Below are positions 8,674 to 18,157 of a stretch of DNA of 24,619 nt, piece by piece. Every line of letters begins with the position of its first letter. Within the stretch, counting starts at the first letter, position 1. Location of the stretch: positions 1 to 24,619 of the IMG/VR virus record IMGVR_UViG_3300015366_000172; one strand, 5' to 3'. The notes under the pieces were generated by a model. The model ran no database searches. It saw nothing but the letters and a program-made list of their open reading frames with translations, and was not told the DNA's origin. Origin of the DNA: a virus. The translations under genes were made by a program, and so were the position numbers.

Positions 8674-9711
8674 TTATGCTCCAAATCCAAAAGTTGCTTT
8701 AATGGTTGATGCCAAATCATAAGCTTGATTTATTGCTGGCATTGATTTGTCATAACCATACTTAGGGTCAGTTTTAACTGTTGTCAAAATATCATTGATA
8801 GATTTAGGCACACTTGTTTTTGTTGCTGGATCATAAGATGTTACAAGCCCTGACCATTTAGAATCTTGCCAATTAATGTCTGCAGCATTGATGCCAAGAG
8901 TATTAGCAATTTGAGTTCCAATAGGATTTAAATATCCCTTAACAGTACCGCCAGCATCAAGAGAACCTTTCATCCAGGGATAAAGTTGAATTGCTTGTGC
9001 TTTGGCATAGTCTGTAAATGCTTGAGTTGAACCATCGGGTCCGATTGCTTGTTTAATAAAATCATTAAGTTGAGTTGGGTTAGTTGGAACTGGTACTCCA
9101 TAATTTGCTGCAATGGTTGCAAATGTATCAAGATTGGCTGCAATAGTTCCGCTTGTTTTAGCAGATATATTATTCAATCCAACTTGAGATCCATACTTTT
9201 GAGTAGAAAGATCTATGTAAGCACTTACTGCTTTTGTAAGTTCTGTACTTCCATTGCTCCAAGCATTATTAAGAGCTGCATCCACAAGTTTTTGGTGGTT
9301 ATCAGCAGAAATTGTAATTCCTTCTTTGGCAATTTCATTGTCAACAACATTGGTTGCATCAATAACTCGTTGTTTATATTCGCCAGGTGAAAGTGCTTTT
9401 AACCGATCAAGGTTTTGTTGAATAGCATTATATTGTTGAACAATATTAGTTGGATAAATAGCGGCATCAATTTGTTCCTGAGTAGGTCCACCAGGAATTT
9501 TTGCCCAAGCAATAATTGTATTTTTAAGTTCAGGATGTGAAGTAATCCATTGTGACCATTGTGGGTGATTAGTTGCAAGATCTTTAAGGATGGCTGCATC
9601 GGCTGCTGCCGCATCTGCCGTTGCTTTTGCTTTTGCTGCTGCGGTTACTTTAGCGGCTGTGGCTTTTGCTTTAGCGGCTGCTGCCGCTTTCTGAGCTGCT
9701 GTTTGTGCCAT
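8674..9711 (-). CDS. Putative internal virion protein B, Ala/Lys-rich N-terminus
   Basis: A 345-residue protein whose ATG overlaps the previous stop as TAATG. Residues 1-45 are almost pure Ala/Lys/Thr in a repeating AAKAKATAAK pattern, predicted as a long basic helix that could bind DNA or membrane. The remainder is soluble and helical with scattered Trp/Tyr (HPQWSQWITSHPEL, AIQLYPWMKG). No lysozyme or peptidase motif is visible. It lies inside the presumed ejection-protein block; function unknown. Confidence 0.7.
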   Translation of the reverse strand: MAQTAAQKAAAAAKAKATAAKVTAAAKAKATADAAAADAAILKDLATNHPQWSQWITSHPELKNTIIAWAKIPGGPTQEQIDAAIYPTNIVQQYNAIQQNLDRLKALSPGEYKQRVIDATNVVDNEIAKEGITISADNHQKLVDAALNNAWSNGSTELTKAVSAYIDLSTQKYGSQVGLNNISAKTSGTIAANLDTFATIAANYGVPVPTNPTQLNDFIKQAIGPDGSTQAFTDYAKAQAIQLYPWMKGSLDAGGTVKGYLNPIGTQIANTLGINAADINWQDSKWSGLVTSYDPATKTSVPKSINDILTTVKTDPKYGYDKSMPAINQAYDLASTIKATFGFGA

Positions 9712-10676
9712 TATTGTGAGTTCCTTGCTAACGAGGCGAACATTGCATTGAGAGCATTGCTGACATTTTCAGATCCTGCTGCTGCTGGATTTGATTTTCT
9801 AGCAAATTCTAATGCTGCATCTTGAGCAGAAGGTTCTTGTTGTACTGATTGAAGAACAGTATTACTTGTTGAACCTTTACCAGCGTTTTTCTGAATAGAA
9901 GTTAATGCTTCTTCAGGTGTTGTAGCGGCGTTAGCACCACTTAAATCAATTGAAGGCGCTCCTGGCTTTGGAGTAAATGCGGTTGTAGAACCTGCGCTCG
10001 CTGGTAATGCAGGAGCTTTAATTTCTGTAGTTTGAGCAACATTAGCCCGAGCAACTGCCATAACTTGTTGTTGAAATTCTTTAGCAAATGCTTTGGATTG
10101 TGCATCTGTTGGTGGGCGACCATTAGCAGTACGAAATGCTGCATCGGCAATATGAACAAGATCAATAGTATTAGGAACAGTAACTTTTTGAACTTGAGTT
10201 CTTGCTGATGCTCCACCGTAATTTAATGCCATATTTTGAGTATCAGAAAGAAAATTAGCAATTGGCGTTGGAGTTTCATTTGGGCTTAAATCTGAATTTT
10301 TATGAGCAAGGGTTGTAAGCAATTGTTTAATTGCAGATCCATCAGTTCCATCATCCCAACCTGGTGCATAAGAAGATGGGGCTGTATTATAAAAATGACT
10401 TTGTGCAAGAGCATATTTAATTGCTGCCCATTGTGGATTTGATAAAGCCATCTTTACAAAAGCGTTGTATAACTGAGAACCATTTACTTTTGCTGCATCT
10501 ACCGTTCCTGGAAAAACAAGACCTAATCCTCGAGCATCAAAAGTTGCAGTTGAAAGATCAACTGTAGAAATATTTGAACCGGTACCCCCAGGTACTGAAG
10601 GCAGATTAATTACGAACTTTTTAGAACCACCTGAAGCTGGTGGTGTGGGTGATGGACTAGGTGTTGTCATGCTCAC
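9711..10676 (-). CDS. Putative internal virion protein A with Pro/Ser/Thr N-terminal tag
   Basis: The frame opens with GTG at 10676, overlapping the previous TGA as GTGA; an in-frame ATG at 10670 is an alternative. It gives 321 residues. The N-terminus MSMTTPSPSPTPP closely resembles that of the neighbouring 1,518-residue protein (MSMQTPLPSPTGG). After this tag comes a soluble alpha/beta region and then an Ala/Gln-rich C-terminus. No known domain is recognised. The shared tag suggests the two proteins are assembled, packaged or processed together. Confidence 0.7.
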   Translation of the reverse strand: MSMTTPSPSPTPPASGGSKKFVINLPSVPGGTGSNISTVDLSTATFDARGLGLVFPGTVDAAKVNGSQLYNAFVKMALSNPQWAAIKYALAQSHFYNTAPSSYAPGWDDGTDGSAIKQLLTTLAHKNSDLSPNETPTPIANFLSDTQNMALNYGGASARTQVQKVTVPNTIDLVHIADAAFRTANGRPPTDAQSKAFAKEFQQQVMAVARANVAQTTEIKAPALPASAGSTTAFTPKPGAPSIDLSGANAATTPEEALTSIQKNAGKGSTSNTVLQSVQQEPSAQDAALEFARKSNPAAAGSENVSNALNAMFASLARNSQ

Positions 10677-13600
10677 TTAAAACTCTCCAATGGTCCAAAT
10701 AGCCGTTGATAATGGGTCTTGTAGAAATTATAGAAGTTCTTGTCATTGATTGCTAGATCAATTGCCGTTTTTCTAAAAGCATCCGTAACGGAAACAAGCG
10801 TAGCAGTATCAATATTGTCTTTGGATACTAATGCGCTTATCTTTTTTGCATATTCGTCAACTTGACGATAGGCAGATCCAAGATCAGGGTTAATAGCAGC
10901 AATGCCACCAATAAACCTATCTGCTTCAGTTGTTTTTTTAACCGCTACGCTAGAAGCAATAGTGTTGTCCCAAGCAGGGTATCTATAGTGGACAAGTTCT
11001 CCAATAGTGGCTTTATTGATGGGTTTGTCGATAAGCCCAGTTTCTTTAGGAATAGTATTCCCATCCCCATTTTTAATAGCTCCCCATGTATAAGGGGCTT
11101 GTGGATGTTTGTAGTTATAGTCTAAAACTTGCCCAAGCTGAGTAATGAGATTAGTTCGGTAGTCCCAAGCATTTGATTGCTGTGCTTTGGCTGGCATTAG
11201 GTACTGTGGGCGTGGAACTGTGTCTGAGCCAAAAGAATACTGACCAACTGTACGAAGGGCTAGAGCAGCCCCTGTACGAGCCGTATCGGCCCCTTCTGTA
11301 ATTACATCATTAAAGCTCTTTAAAAGCGGGATGTACTTTTGCAAAGTTTTGTAAGCAGTTAACCCTTGCTGAGCATCCATATAAGAAATTTGCTTAGGTC
11401 CTACCATAGTTGCAAAGGCATTAAACAAAGGTTGAACATAAGGCATATTGATACCACCAAAACCACCAAGCCCAGTACCATGTTCAAAAGCGTTAAGTTT
11501 TTCAACTTCTTTAATTAATGGCATATTGTCTTCAAGCCATTTACGCATCTTTGGACCATCGTGAGTATCATACAAATTCAACATTCCTGCAGCAACAAGG
11601 CGTTGACCAGGATGGGTAAGAAGATAACCACCAAATTGACGCATCAAAGTTTTATTAAATGAAAATGGATAAAAGACAGCGTTAAGAGATTTTTCGGCTG
11701 CTGTGCGCTCGCCATAACCCATTACTCTTTCAACTTTATCTAAAGCATCTTGACCCTTATATCCTGCTTGATCCACATGATACAAAACCCATTTTTTAAA
11801 ATCGCGTGGACTATAAAGATTATAAAGATCTGATTGATTAAGTAAACGCTCTACATCGTCTTGAATAATATTTTTAGCATTTTCTTTTGGATACATTTTT
11901 GTATAAAGTTTTTCTGCTTCTTGGTCAATGCCCATTGAACGCATTTTTTCACCAGGATAAAAAGTAGGTGGAACGCCTTCTGTAATTCCTTTAGACATTG
12001 TTTTAAAAACACGACGATAAGCAAAAAGAATAGATTCTTGAAAACGAACACGGTTACGCATATTAAGGAAATAAGCAGGAATATTTGGGATAGTTGCTCC
12101 GCTAATTTCTTTGCCACCAATTTTAATTGTATTACCAGCAATGCCTAAACCGGCATAAAGCCAATCTTCAGCTTTAGCCAAACCACCAATCATTTCTGAA
12201 GGAACTTTAACTCGAGCGCGTTGGACTGCTTGAATCATTGCCGTAGCAGATGCTTTGTCCATTAAAGGAGTTCCATGAGGAACACCCATCAAATCAGCAG
12301 ATAGATCATCCATTGGGCGCATAAGGACTGTAAGCATTTCCTTATTGCTTGCATCCCTAATTCCCATTTCCGCTTTTTTGGCTTCAATGATTTTAGCCAT
12401 TGCGCCTTCTTCTGTAAGCCCTTGAGTATCCATAAGATTTTTAATCTCATAGCGATAGCCACCAGCTTTAAGTGGAGCAAGAATATTTTCAGCAATAAAC
12501 AAAGATGTTTTTTGACCTTTAGTAAGGGAACGACTTTCATCTAGTCCTTTACGAAGCCAAGATAAAGCTCGAGAAGCGTTAAACCCAGGTGGAAGTTTAA
12601 TTTTACCTGCATCAATTGCAGTTTGAACAGAAATGTTTGTTTCAATAGAAGCCCGAGCAGAGACAGCAGATGAATCACTAAGGCGTGGGCTAAGTCCTAG
12701 TTTGCTTGCTATACGAGCAGTTTGGGCTTGTGTTGCTTCTGAAATTTGACCTGCTTTTAATGTGTCAGCAACATTGACTTTTGCCTTACCAAGATCTACA
12801 CCCATAAGGTCTTTTGTAAAGTAATGACCAATATCAGTACCGACTACAGGTTGGTATCCAAGTTTTGCAAGTTCTTTAAACATATTTTGAATTTCAACAG
12901 GAGCGCCAATAACAGGATGAATTTTTACTGCCAATGTATCTGCTTTTGCATATATTGCATCAAGCATTTTTTGGGTATCACCATTTAATGAATTGGTATC
13001 TATTCCAAATTCATTTATTAAATAACGAGCAATATCAAGACGAGTCTTTTCATTTTCAGCAACTGTGCCATTTGTTAATGCTTCTTTAAAACCATTGGCT
13101 GCAATAATGGCATCTTCTTTCATAACGCTACCAATGCGAGCAAGTCCAAATACACCACGACCCATAACAGGGTTATTAGTTTCAACCCAACGCTTATCAA
13201 GTTTTATTTTAGGAGCGCCTTCAACTGCTGTTTCCCAAGGAGCAGGTTCTATTGCTGCTTTTGCTTTTTTAAAAGCATCAACTGTTCCTGGGTGAATTAA
13301 ATACTTTTGAACTTCAGGTTTAAGTATTTGGTCAGCAACTTTGCGAGCGTTCATGTAATTATCGAAAGTAGATGTTCCCTTTTTAACCAAAGCGCTTTCG
13401 CGTGTATCTGCCATAGCTTGAGAACGCATAATGCGAAAACCGGTTTCAAGAGCATTTTGGTCAGTTGTTACTGCTTCACGGGCATTATAAAGTGCGCTTC
13501 CCTTGCCATTAACTGAATCCATCCAAATGCTATGGGAAAGATCTAATAACTTTTGTGCTTTTTCTTCATCAGAAAGCATTGCCCAAGGACCTGTAGGACC

Positions 13601-15229
13601 TGCCGCTTTAAGCGGGTTAAGTTTTTCTTCTGCAGCAAACATTGCTGAAACTTTGTTTAATTGATCGTTAATGTGTTGATAAACAGATGCGGCTCCATGA
13701 TCGGCAATTGCTTGATCTAAATTAAATTCAGGGTTTGCTTTTTGGAAAGCATTGAGAACCCCAAGTTCATCAAGTGACTGGCGCATTGCATGAGAACCAT
13801 TGGCTACATCTGCAGAGTAAGAAGCAATTGCATCTTTTGATACTCCACCAGGATTTGCTTGTGCTGAAATAAGATCTAATGCAGTAGCAAGATTTCCAGC
13901 AACTGGGTGAATTGAATGAATTGCTGTATCAAGACCAGTATCGGGTCCAAATTTATTTTCAAGATTTCCTATACCAGTTTCAAGCGCACCAGCAACAATA
14001 GTTTTTCCAATAATTTTATTTGTTGCTTGAACAAGAGGCAAACGCAAACGCTGAGCAAGTGTATTACGAACAGCCATTTGAGCAGGAGCAGATTTTGCAA
14101 CTCCTGCCTCTAATCCATGATACATCCAAGCAGTAATTGGACTGTTAGCAATTACCCTTGGAAGAATTTTTGGTAATACTGTTTCAGTACCTGCTGCTTG
14201 AGCAGCTTGAATTGATTTTAAAATTGTAAATTTAGGTGCAACTTCAGAAAAAGGAAGGACTTTAGTAAGACCTTGTTTTGATGCAACCGATAATGCTTCT
14301 TTAGTACCAAAAGCAACTCTGCCAATTGGAATAAAAGATAAAGCAGTTCCTATATCTTCTAAAGTTCTATCATTTGCTGATTTAATATATTCTTCAGTTG
14401 TTTGCTTTTGTGTTGGTTTTCCAGGAAATATTTGAGCATTTGAAATTGCTTGACCTGCTGGCGCTAAAGAATTGTTTGTTGCTTTATTTACTAAATTAAG
14501 CAAAGGGTTTAAATTATTTGATCCTGAAACTACATCGCCCATTAAATTCATAATGCTTCGAGGTAATGATTTTACTGTTGCATAAACTGAATTAAGCGCT
14601 GTTGAAAGAAGCCCTTGATTAAGAAGGTTATGAAGTGCTGTTTTTGAATCCATATTACCTGGACCAAGGTTTGCTAAAGCTTGATTGCTTGAATTAACAA
14701 AAGCATTTTGCCATTCAGGAGTCCATGCTCCAGTAGGTGTTGCTCCTACAAATGCTTGTTTTTTAGCAATCATGTCTTGTTGAATTTTGCGAACATCTGT
14801 TTCTGCAATTGGGTATGAACCCATAGTTCCATTAAACCAAAATTGAATTTGTTGTGTTTTGGTTGGAAGTTTTTGTAAATTTGGATCTGAAAATAAATGG
14901 TTAATTGCCGGTAAAGGATTGCCAATTATTGATGCTTGTTGTGTTGTTTTAGCCAAAGCAACTGCTTGTGTTGGAGATGAAGCGCCTTTAGCAAACGCTG
15001 TTTGAACAAGCGGTTCCAAATAAGAATAACCACTATTATGTAAAGCATCTAAATTATCAGCAAGCATTTGTGCTGCAGGATCAACACCTGGCTTTGGTGT
15101 AGGAACAGCAAGTTTTGGTGTCTTAACATTAGGGGCAACATTTTTTACAGGAGAAGGTGTAGGTGTTGGAAGTCCTTGTGGTGGTGTACTACCGCCTGTA
15201 GGAGATGGAAGCGGAGTCTGCATACTCAT
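10673..15229 (-). CDS. Giant internal virion / ejection protein (putative)
   Basis: A 1,518-residue protein, the largest in the window, with an ATG that overlaps the upstream stop as ATGA. Residues 1-50 are Pro/Thr/Ser/Lys-rich low complexity. The rest is mainly helical and rich in Ala/Lys/Asp/Asn, with a few hydrophobic stretches such as TALSFIPIGRVAF and ATIPNIPAYFL that are short of clear membrane helices. I could not find lytic transglycosylase, peptidase or polymerase motifs by eye. Size, position after the portal and absence of a tape measure fit a large podoviral internal protein that is ejected with the DNA (compare T7 gp16 in role only). An alternative is a tail-associated protein of another type. 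Confidence 0.8.
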   Translation of the reverse strand: MSMQTPLPSPTGGSTPPQGLPTPTPSPVKNVAPNVKTPKLAVPTPKPGVDPAAQMLADNLDALHNSGYSYLEPLVQTAFAKGASSPTQAVALAKTTQQASIIGNPLPAINHLFSDPNLQKLPTKTQQIQFWFNGTMGSYPIAETDVRKIQQDMIAKKQAFVGATPTGAWTPEWQNAFVNSSNQALANLGPGNMDSKTALHNLLNQGLLSTALNSVYATVKSLPRSIMNLMGDVVSGSNNLNPLLNLVNKATNNSLAPAGQAISNAQIFPGKPTQKQTTEEYIKSANDRTLEDIGTALSFIPIGRVAFGTKEALSVASKQGLTKVLPFSEVAPKFTILKSIQAAQAAGTETVLPKILPRVIANSPITAWMYHGLEAGVAKSAPAQMAVRNTLAQRLRLPLVQATNKIIGKTIVAGALETGIGNLENKFGPDTGLDTAIHSIHPVAGNLATALDLISAQANPGGVSKDAIASYSADVANGSHAMRQSLDELGVLNAFQKANPEFNLDQAIADHGAASVYQHINDQLNKVSAMFAAEEKLNPLKAAGPTGPWAMLSDEEKAQKLLDLSHSIWMDSVNGKGSALYNAREAVTTDQNALETGFRIMRSQAMADTRESALVKKGTSTFDNYMNARKVADQILKPEVQKYLIHPGTVDAFKKAKAAIEPAPWETAVEGAPKIKLDKRWVETNNPVMGRGVFGLARIGSVMKEDAIIAANGFKEALTNGTVAENEKTRLDIARYLINEFGIDTNSLNGDTQKMLDAIYAKADTLAVKIHPVIGAPVEIQNMFKELAKLGYQPVVGTDIGHYFTKDLMGVDLGKAKVNVADTLKAGQISEATQAQTARIASKLGLSPRLSDSSAVSARASIETNISVQTAIDAGKIKLPPGFNASRALSWLRKGLDESRSLTKGQKTSLFIAENILAPLKAGGYRYEIKNLMDTQGLTEEGAMAKIIEAKKAEMGIRDASNKEMLTVLMRPMDDLSADLMGVPHGTPLMDKASATAMIQAVQRARVKVPSEMIGGLAKAEDWLYAGLGIAGNTIKIGGKEISGATIPNIPAYFLNMRNRVRFQESILFAYRRVFKTMSKGITEGVPPTFYPGEKMRSMGIDQEAEKLYTKMYPKENAKNIIQDDVERLLNQSDLYNLYSPRDFKKWVLYHVDQAGYKGQDALDKVERVMGYGERTAAEKSLNAVFYPFSFNKTLMRQFGGYLLTHPGQRLVAAGMLNLYDTHDGPKMRKWLEDNMPLIKEVEKLNAFEHGTGLGGFGGINMPYVQPLFNAFATMVGPKQISYMDAQQGLTAYKTLQKYIPLLKSFNDVITEGADTARTGAALALRTVGQYSFGSDTVPRPQYLMPAKAQQSNAWDYRTNLITQLGQVLDYNYKHPQAPYTWGAIKNGDGNTIPKETGLIDKPINKATIGELVHYRYPAWDNTIASSVAVKKTTEADRFIGGIAAINPDLGSAYRQVDEYAKKISALVSKDNIDTATLVSVTDAFRKTAIDLAINDKNFYNFYKTHYQRLFGPLESFK

Positions 15230-15750
15230 TGCATAAGCCCATTATTTGCGCCAGCTTCTAAAGTATTTCTAATCATCATTACATGGGGAGAAACATTATC
15301 TCCAAGTTGTTTAAGCAAACCAAGTGCTTGCATTTGAAGATTGCTATTAAATGTTGGAGCAAGAACTTCAGGTCCAGCGCCAGGTGTATTGCCACCAACT
15401 CCTGTTGTTACTGGAAGTCCATGTGTTGTTGGTGCGTTAAGAGGAACAACTGATCCAAGCGTTTGTCCTTGTGGTGCGCCTTGTGGTGCGCTTTGTGGTG
15501 CGGGTGCAGCAGGTGAAGTAGGTGCAGTTTGAATTGGGTTAGATGTTGCTCCCATTGGAACAGCTTTTTGTGCAGCCAATTGTGCGCCAGCAGCACCATA
15601 AGCTTGTCCAGGAACTGCTGTCATAGCAATTTTGTTTGTATTAAGGTTTTGACCTTGCGGTCCTACAACATTTGCGCCATTCATGTCTGTACGGTTTGGA
15701 TAAGCCTTGCCCGTAACACCCTGACGCATACCACCACGACCTCTAGGCAT
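15226..15750 (-). CDS. Pro/Gln/Ala-rich low-complexity protein between portal and giant protein
   Basis: A 174-residue protein that starts with ATG overlapping the portal stop (TAATG) and ends in ATGA overlap with the giant-protein gene. It begins MPRGRGGMRQG and has a low-complexity centre (TSPAAPAPQSAPQGAPQGQ). The last ~35 residues (MQALGLLKQLGDNVSPHVMM) form an amphipathic helix. It resembles an extended, mostly unfolded linker protein. The Pro/Gln content echoes the C-terminus of the portal, which also carries QAPQGAPETMPG, so the two may share origin or partner. Function unknown. Confidence 0.7.
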   Translation of the reverse strand: MPRGRGGMRQGVTGKAYPNRTDMNGANVVGPQGQNLNTNKIAMTAVPGQAYGAAGAQLAAQKAVPMGATSNPIQTAPTSPAAPAPQSAPQGAPQGQTLGSVVPLNAPTTHGLPVTTGVGGNTPGAGPEVLAPTFNSNLQMQALGLLKQLGDNVSPHVMMIRNTLEAGANNGLMQ

Positions 15751-17525
15751 TATGCACCAGCCTTAGCGCCCCCACCGAGCGATGCAAGAAATGCACCAAC
15801 ATCTTGTGGTTGCTGTGATTGTTCTTGTGGTTGTTCTGCACCCATTCCTGGCTGTGCAAGCCCTGGCATTGTTTCAGGTGCGCCTTGTGGTGCTTGTGTT
15901 GCTTGACGCTTTTGAGCTTGTTCGTGAATTTTTGTTACCGCGTCAGCCAATGATGCTTTATCTGACGCGACCATAGCAACAATAGCAGCCACATCGCTAG
16001 GGGGAATAGCACCTTGAGAAGCCTGAGTTTGAATTGATTGGAGAAGTGCTTGCTCGAGTCCTTCACTAATAACACGATCTTTCTCTTGTTCGGGATCAGA
16101 AATAAATGGATCAATTTCTTGGGCTGTTTGCTTAGACATGATTCCAATACCGATACGCTGACCAAGACCTACAACAAGTGCATTTGCATCTGCGCCTGTG
16201 TGTGAATAAGTAACCACATTGTTATCATCTTCAAAATCTTTATTTGGAATATAATCAACATGACCTTTTGCGCCACGGGATGAAATATAGAAAGACTTGC
16301 GTTCGTTGCCAAAATAAGTTTTAGCAATAGCAATAGCGCGACGGTTTTCTTCTTGCAATGAAGCAGCAAAAATTTCTTGTGCTTCTTGAATTGGAAAATC
16401 AACTACTGCTGAAAGGATTGCATCTCCACGCTTTCCAGTACGAACATTGGATGTTGATTCTCCACCAAACTCAGCAGGAGTACCTGAGCCAATACGCTGC
16501 GCTCGCTCAATTCGATCCATCATTCCATTGGTAGCAAATCCAGGGTTAGCAGCCATTTCACGAATGTCTCCACCTTGAACCACATTCACTTGACCGGTAC
16601 GACCATCATAAGGTCCTGCTACAAAACGAGCAGTTTCACCTGGGCGAGATACAAGATAAGTGTCAGGAAAAATACCGCGTTCTACAGCAATGACTTCAAG
16701 AGCCATTAATTTAGATTGTAATTGATACATACCAACAAGTGAATCAAATTGACCCATTGGTCGATCAAGAGTGATACGACCAGGAACAACAGCAAGGCAA
16801 AGCCCTGTTTTGTTTTGGATGCGTTCTAGTTCTACATGAGGAACTCCACGAACTGGACCTTCCCATTGAGAAAGTTTTGTTTGTGATGAAGCCATAAGGA
16901 CTGTTACTTCAGCATCTGTGTACTCAGCAATCTGAACAAGATCAGTTGGCTTTGCTTTATCTCCACCAACAAGTTGAATTGCTGCATCAGGATAATGTTG
17001 CTTGAGCCATGCGCGTGAACGAGTGTATGTAAAAATACAATCGTTAGGGGTAATCTCATCAGGATCTTCACCGACAGATGGATAAGTGCTTAGTGGGTCA
17101 CGAATATCCCAACGAGCAGCTCCCCATTTTGTATCAGGGCGAAGAACAACTGGTGATGAAGCATAACCAATAAGCCAGCGAGCGCGACGGCGCATTTTCA
17201 ACTGCATCTTATTTGCTTCCCACCAGCCCATTGTTGCGCGCTTACGAGTACGAGCGCGCTTCTCAGAAGCATTATTTCCTTCTTCAAGTGCAGGATAATA
17301 AACACTTGGCATTGTTGATGAAATACGCATTGCAGTTTGATCTAAACCAGTAGTAATAAGATTTGCTACAGCAGACTTTTCGCGTCGATCCATTTCGGGT
17401 AGCGGAATAACAAGATCGCCATTGTAAGCATCTCGCAATTGACGCATTTGGTCAATCATTGGACCTTGCCTTTGCTGCCTTTCAGACAGGATATAAGCAA
17501 TCTCCGCAATTGTTGGACCGAGCAT
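15750..17525 (-). CDS. Portal protein
   Basis: A 591-residue protein with a good AAAGGG site before its ATG, 3 bases after the small upstream gene. It has the order and size of a portal: an N-terminal region that binds neighbours (LRDAYNGDLVIPLPEMDRRE), a central Trp/Arg-rich segment (KRATMGWWEANKMQLKMRRRARWL), a wing region with VIAVERGIFPDTYLVSR, a helical stem segment around RIERAQRIGSGTPAEFGGES, and a long Gln/Pro/Ala-rich C-terminal tail (about residues 520-591). It sits directly after terminase and the small basic genes, as portals commonly do. It would form the dodecameric DNA gateway of the head. The family assignment is from memory of podovirus-like portals. Confidence 0.87.
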   Translation of the reverse strand: MLGPTIAEIAYILSERQQRQGPMIDQMRQLRDAYNGDLVIPLPEMDRREKSAVANLITTGLDQTAMRISSTMPSVYYPALEEGNNASEKRARTRKRATMGWWEANKMQLKMRRRARWLIGYASSPVVLRPDTKWGAARWDIRDPLSTYPSVGEDPDEITPNDCIFTYTRSRAWLKQHYPDAAIQLVGGDKAKPTDLVQIAEYTDAEVTVLMASSQTKLSQWEGPVRGVPHVELERIQNKTGLCLAVVPGRITLDRPMGQFDSLVGMYQLQSKLMALEVIAVERGIFPDTYLVSRPGETARFVAGPYDGRTGQVNVVQGGDIREMAANPGFATNGMMDRIERAQRIGSGTPAEFGGESTSNVRTGKRGDAILSAVVDFPIQEAQEIFAASLQEENRRAIAIAKTYFGNERKSFYISSRGAKGHVDYIPNKDFEDDNNVVTYSHTGADANALVVGLGQRIGIGIMSKQTAQEIDPFISDPEQEKDRVISEGLEQALLQSIQTQASQGAIPPSDVAAIVAMVASDKASLADAVTKIHEQAQKRQATQAPQGAPETMPGLAQPGMGAEQPQEQSQQPQDVGAFLASLGGGAKAGA

Positions 17526-17528
17526 TGT

Positions 17529-17711
17529 TTAACCCTTTTTCTTTTTTACCTTGGCAATAATTTTCTTATCGATAGCATTGTCTGCTTCTTGAGTTTTAAC
17601 TTTGCGATGCTTTTCATCTAGCTTCTTAAATGCTGCTTTTTGAGTAGCAGATAAATTGCCAATCATGCGCTTATCAATAACTGTATCTTTTGCTTCTACA
17701 TACTTAGCCAT
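17529..17711 (-). CDS. Tiny Lys-rich protein 3
   Basis: A 60-residue protein with an AAAGG site ahead of its ATG. It is strongly basic, with Lys about a quarter of the residues, and ends IIAKVKKKKG. There are no Cys or membrane segments, and it is probably helical. It sits 3 bases before the portal ATG and is the third of three similar-sized basic genes. It could bind DNA or RNA, but no function is known. Confidence 0.65.
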   Translation of the reverse strand: MAKYVEAKDTVIDKRMIGNLSATQKAAFKKLDEKHRKVKTQEADNAIDKKIIAKVKKKKG

Positions 17712-17713
17712 GA

Positions 17714-17899
17714 TTAACCTTTCTTCTGCTTCATCCCTGAAACTTTTTTAAGGTTTGGGTTAGCCTTGAGTGCGGCAGGAGATGCTTTACGAGCGCCAGC
17801 AGCAAGAATTGCTCCTGCTCGTTCTTTACTAACCCCTTGCTTTTTTGCAATCTGTGCTTGAACAGCTTTGAATCCTGGGTGCGCTTTCTTTGCAGCCAT
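17714..17899 (-). CDS. Tiny basic protein 2 with HPGFKAVQ/KKANPNLK-type motif
   Basis: A 61-residue protein with a strong AAGGAG site before its ATG. The sequence HPGFKAVQAQIAKKQG, then RAGAILAAGARKASPA and NPNLKKV, matches a small basic protein I recall from other phages, where it appears as an uncharacterised ORF. Helical segments with regularly spaced Lys suggest DNA binding. It lies between the other two Lys-rich genes. Confidence 0.7.
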   Translation of the reverse strand: MAAKKAHPGFKAVQAQIAKKQGVSKERAGAILAAGARKASPAALKANPNLKKVSGMKQKKG

Positions 17900-17910
17900 G
17901 TCATTGCTCC

Positions 17911-18096
17911 TTAGACGCTCTTGTTAATCTTTTTGCCGGCAGACTTCATCTTCATAGATGACTTGGTTGCCTTGACAACTACATCTTTTTCGCCCATTTT
18001 CTTTTCCATAGCAACGATCTTTTTGCCTTCAGCATTTTCATGCTTAGCCATTGCTTTCTTAGAAGCGTACTTTTCAATTTTACCCATTTTTGCCAT
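17911..18096 (-). CDS. Tiny Lys/Met-rich protein 1
   Basis: I chose the ATG at 18096 (61 residues, MAKMGKIEKYASKKAMAKHE...), although the frame is open another 36 codons into the end of terminase. The Shine-Dalgarno is weak (GAGATATAC). Composition is extreme: Lys and Met dominate (MEKKMGEKD, SSMKMKSAGKKINKSV). It starts the trio of mini-genes between terminase and portal, and a possible promoter lies just upstream. Function unknown. Confidence 0.6.
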   Translation of the reverse strand: MAKMGKIEKYASKKAMAKHENAEGKKIVAMEKKMGEKDVVVKATKSSMKMKSAGKKINKSV

Positions 18097-18133
18097 GTAT
18101 ATCTCAATTCTCGAGAGGCGTAACTTGTGTGTA

Positions 18134-18142
18134 AATATACCA
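18134..18142 (-). promoter_or_regulatory. Possible extended -10 promoter for mini-gene/portal operon
   Basis: The minus strand reads TGGTATATT, which matches an extended -10 (TGnTATAAT with one change). It lies in the 61-base gap between the terminase stop and the first Lys-rich gene, the only such gap here. I see no good -35. The call is weak. Confidence 0.35.
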
Positions 18143-18157
18143 CTTAACGGTAATGAA

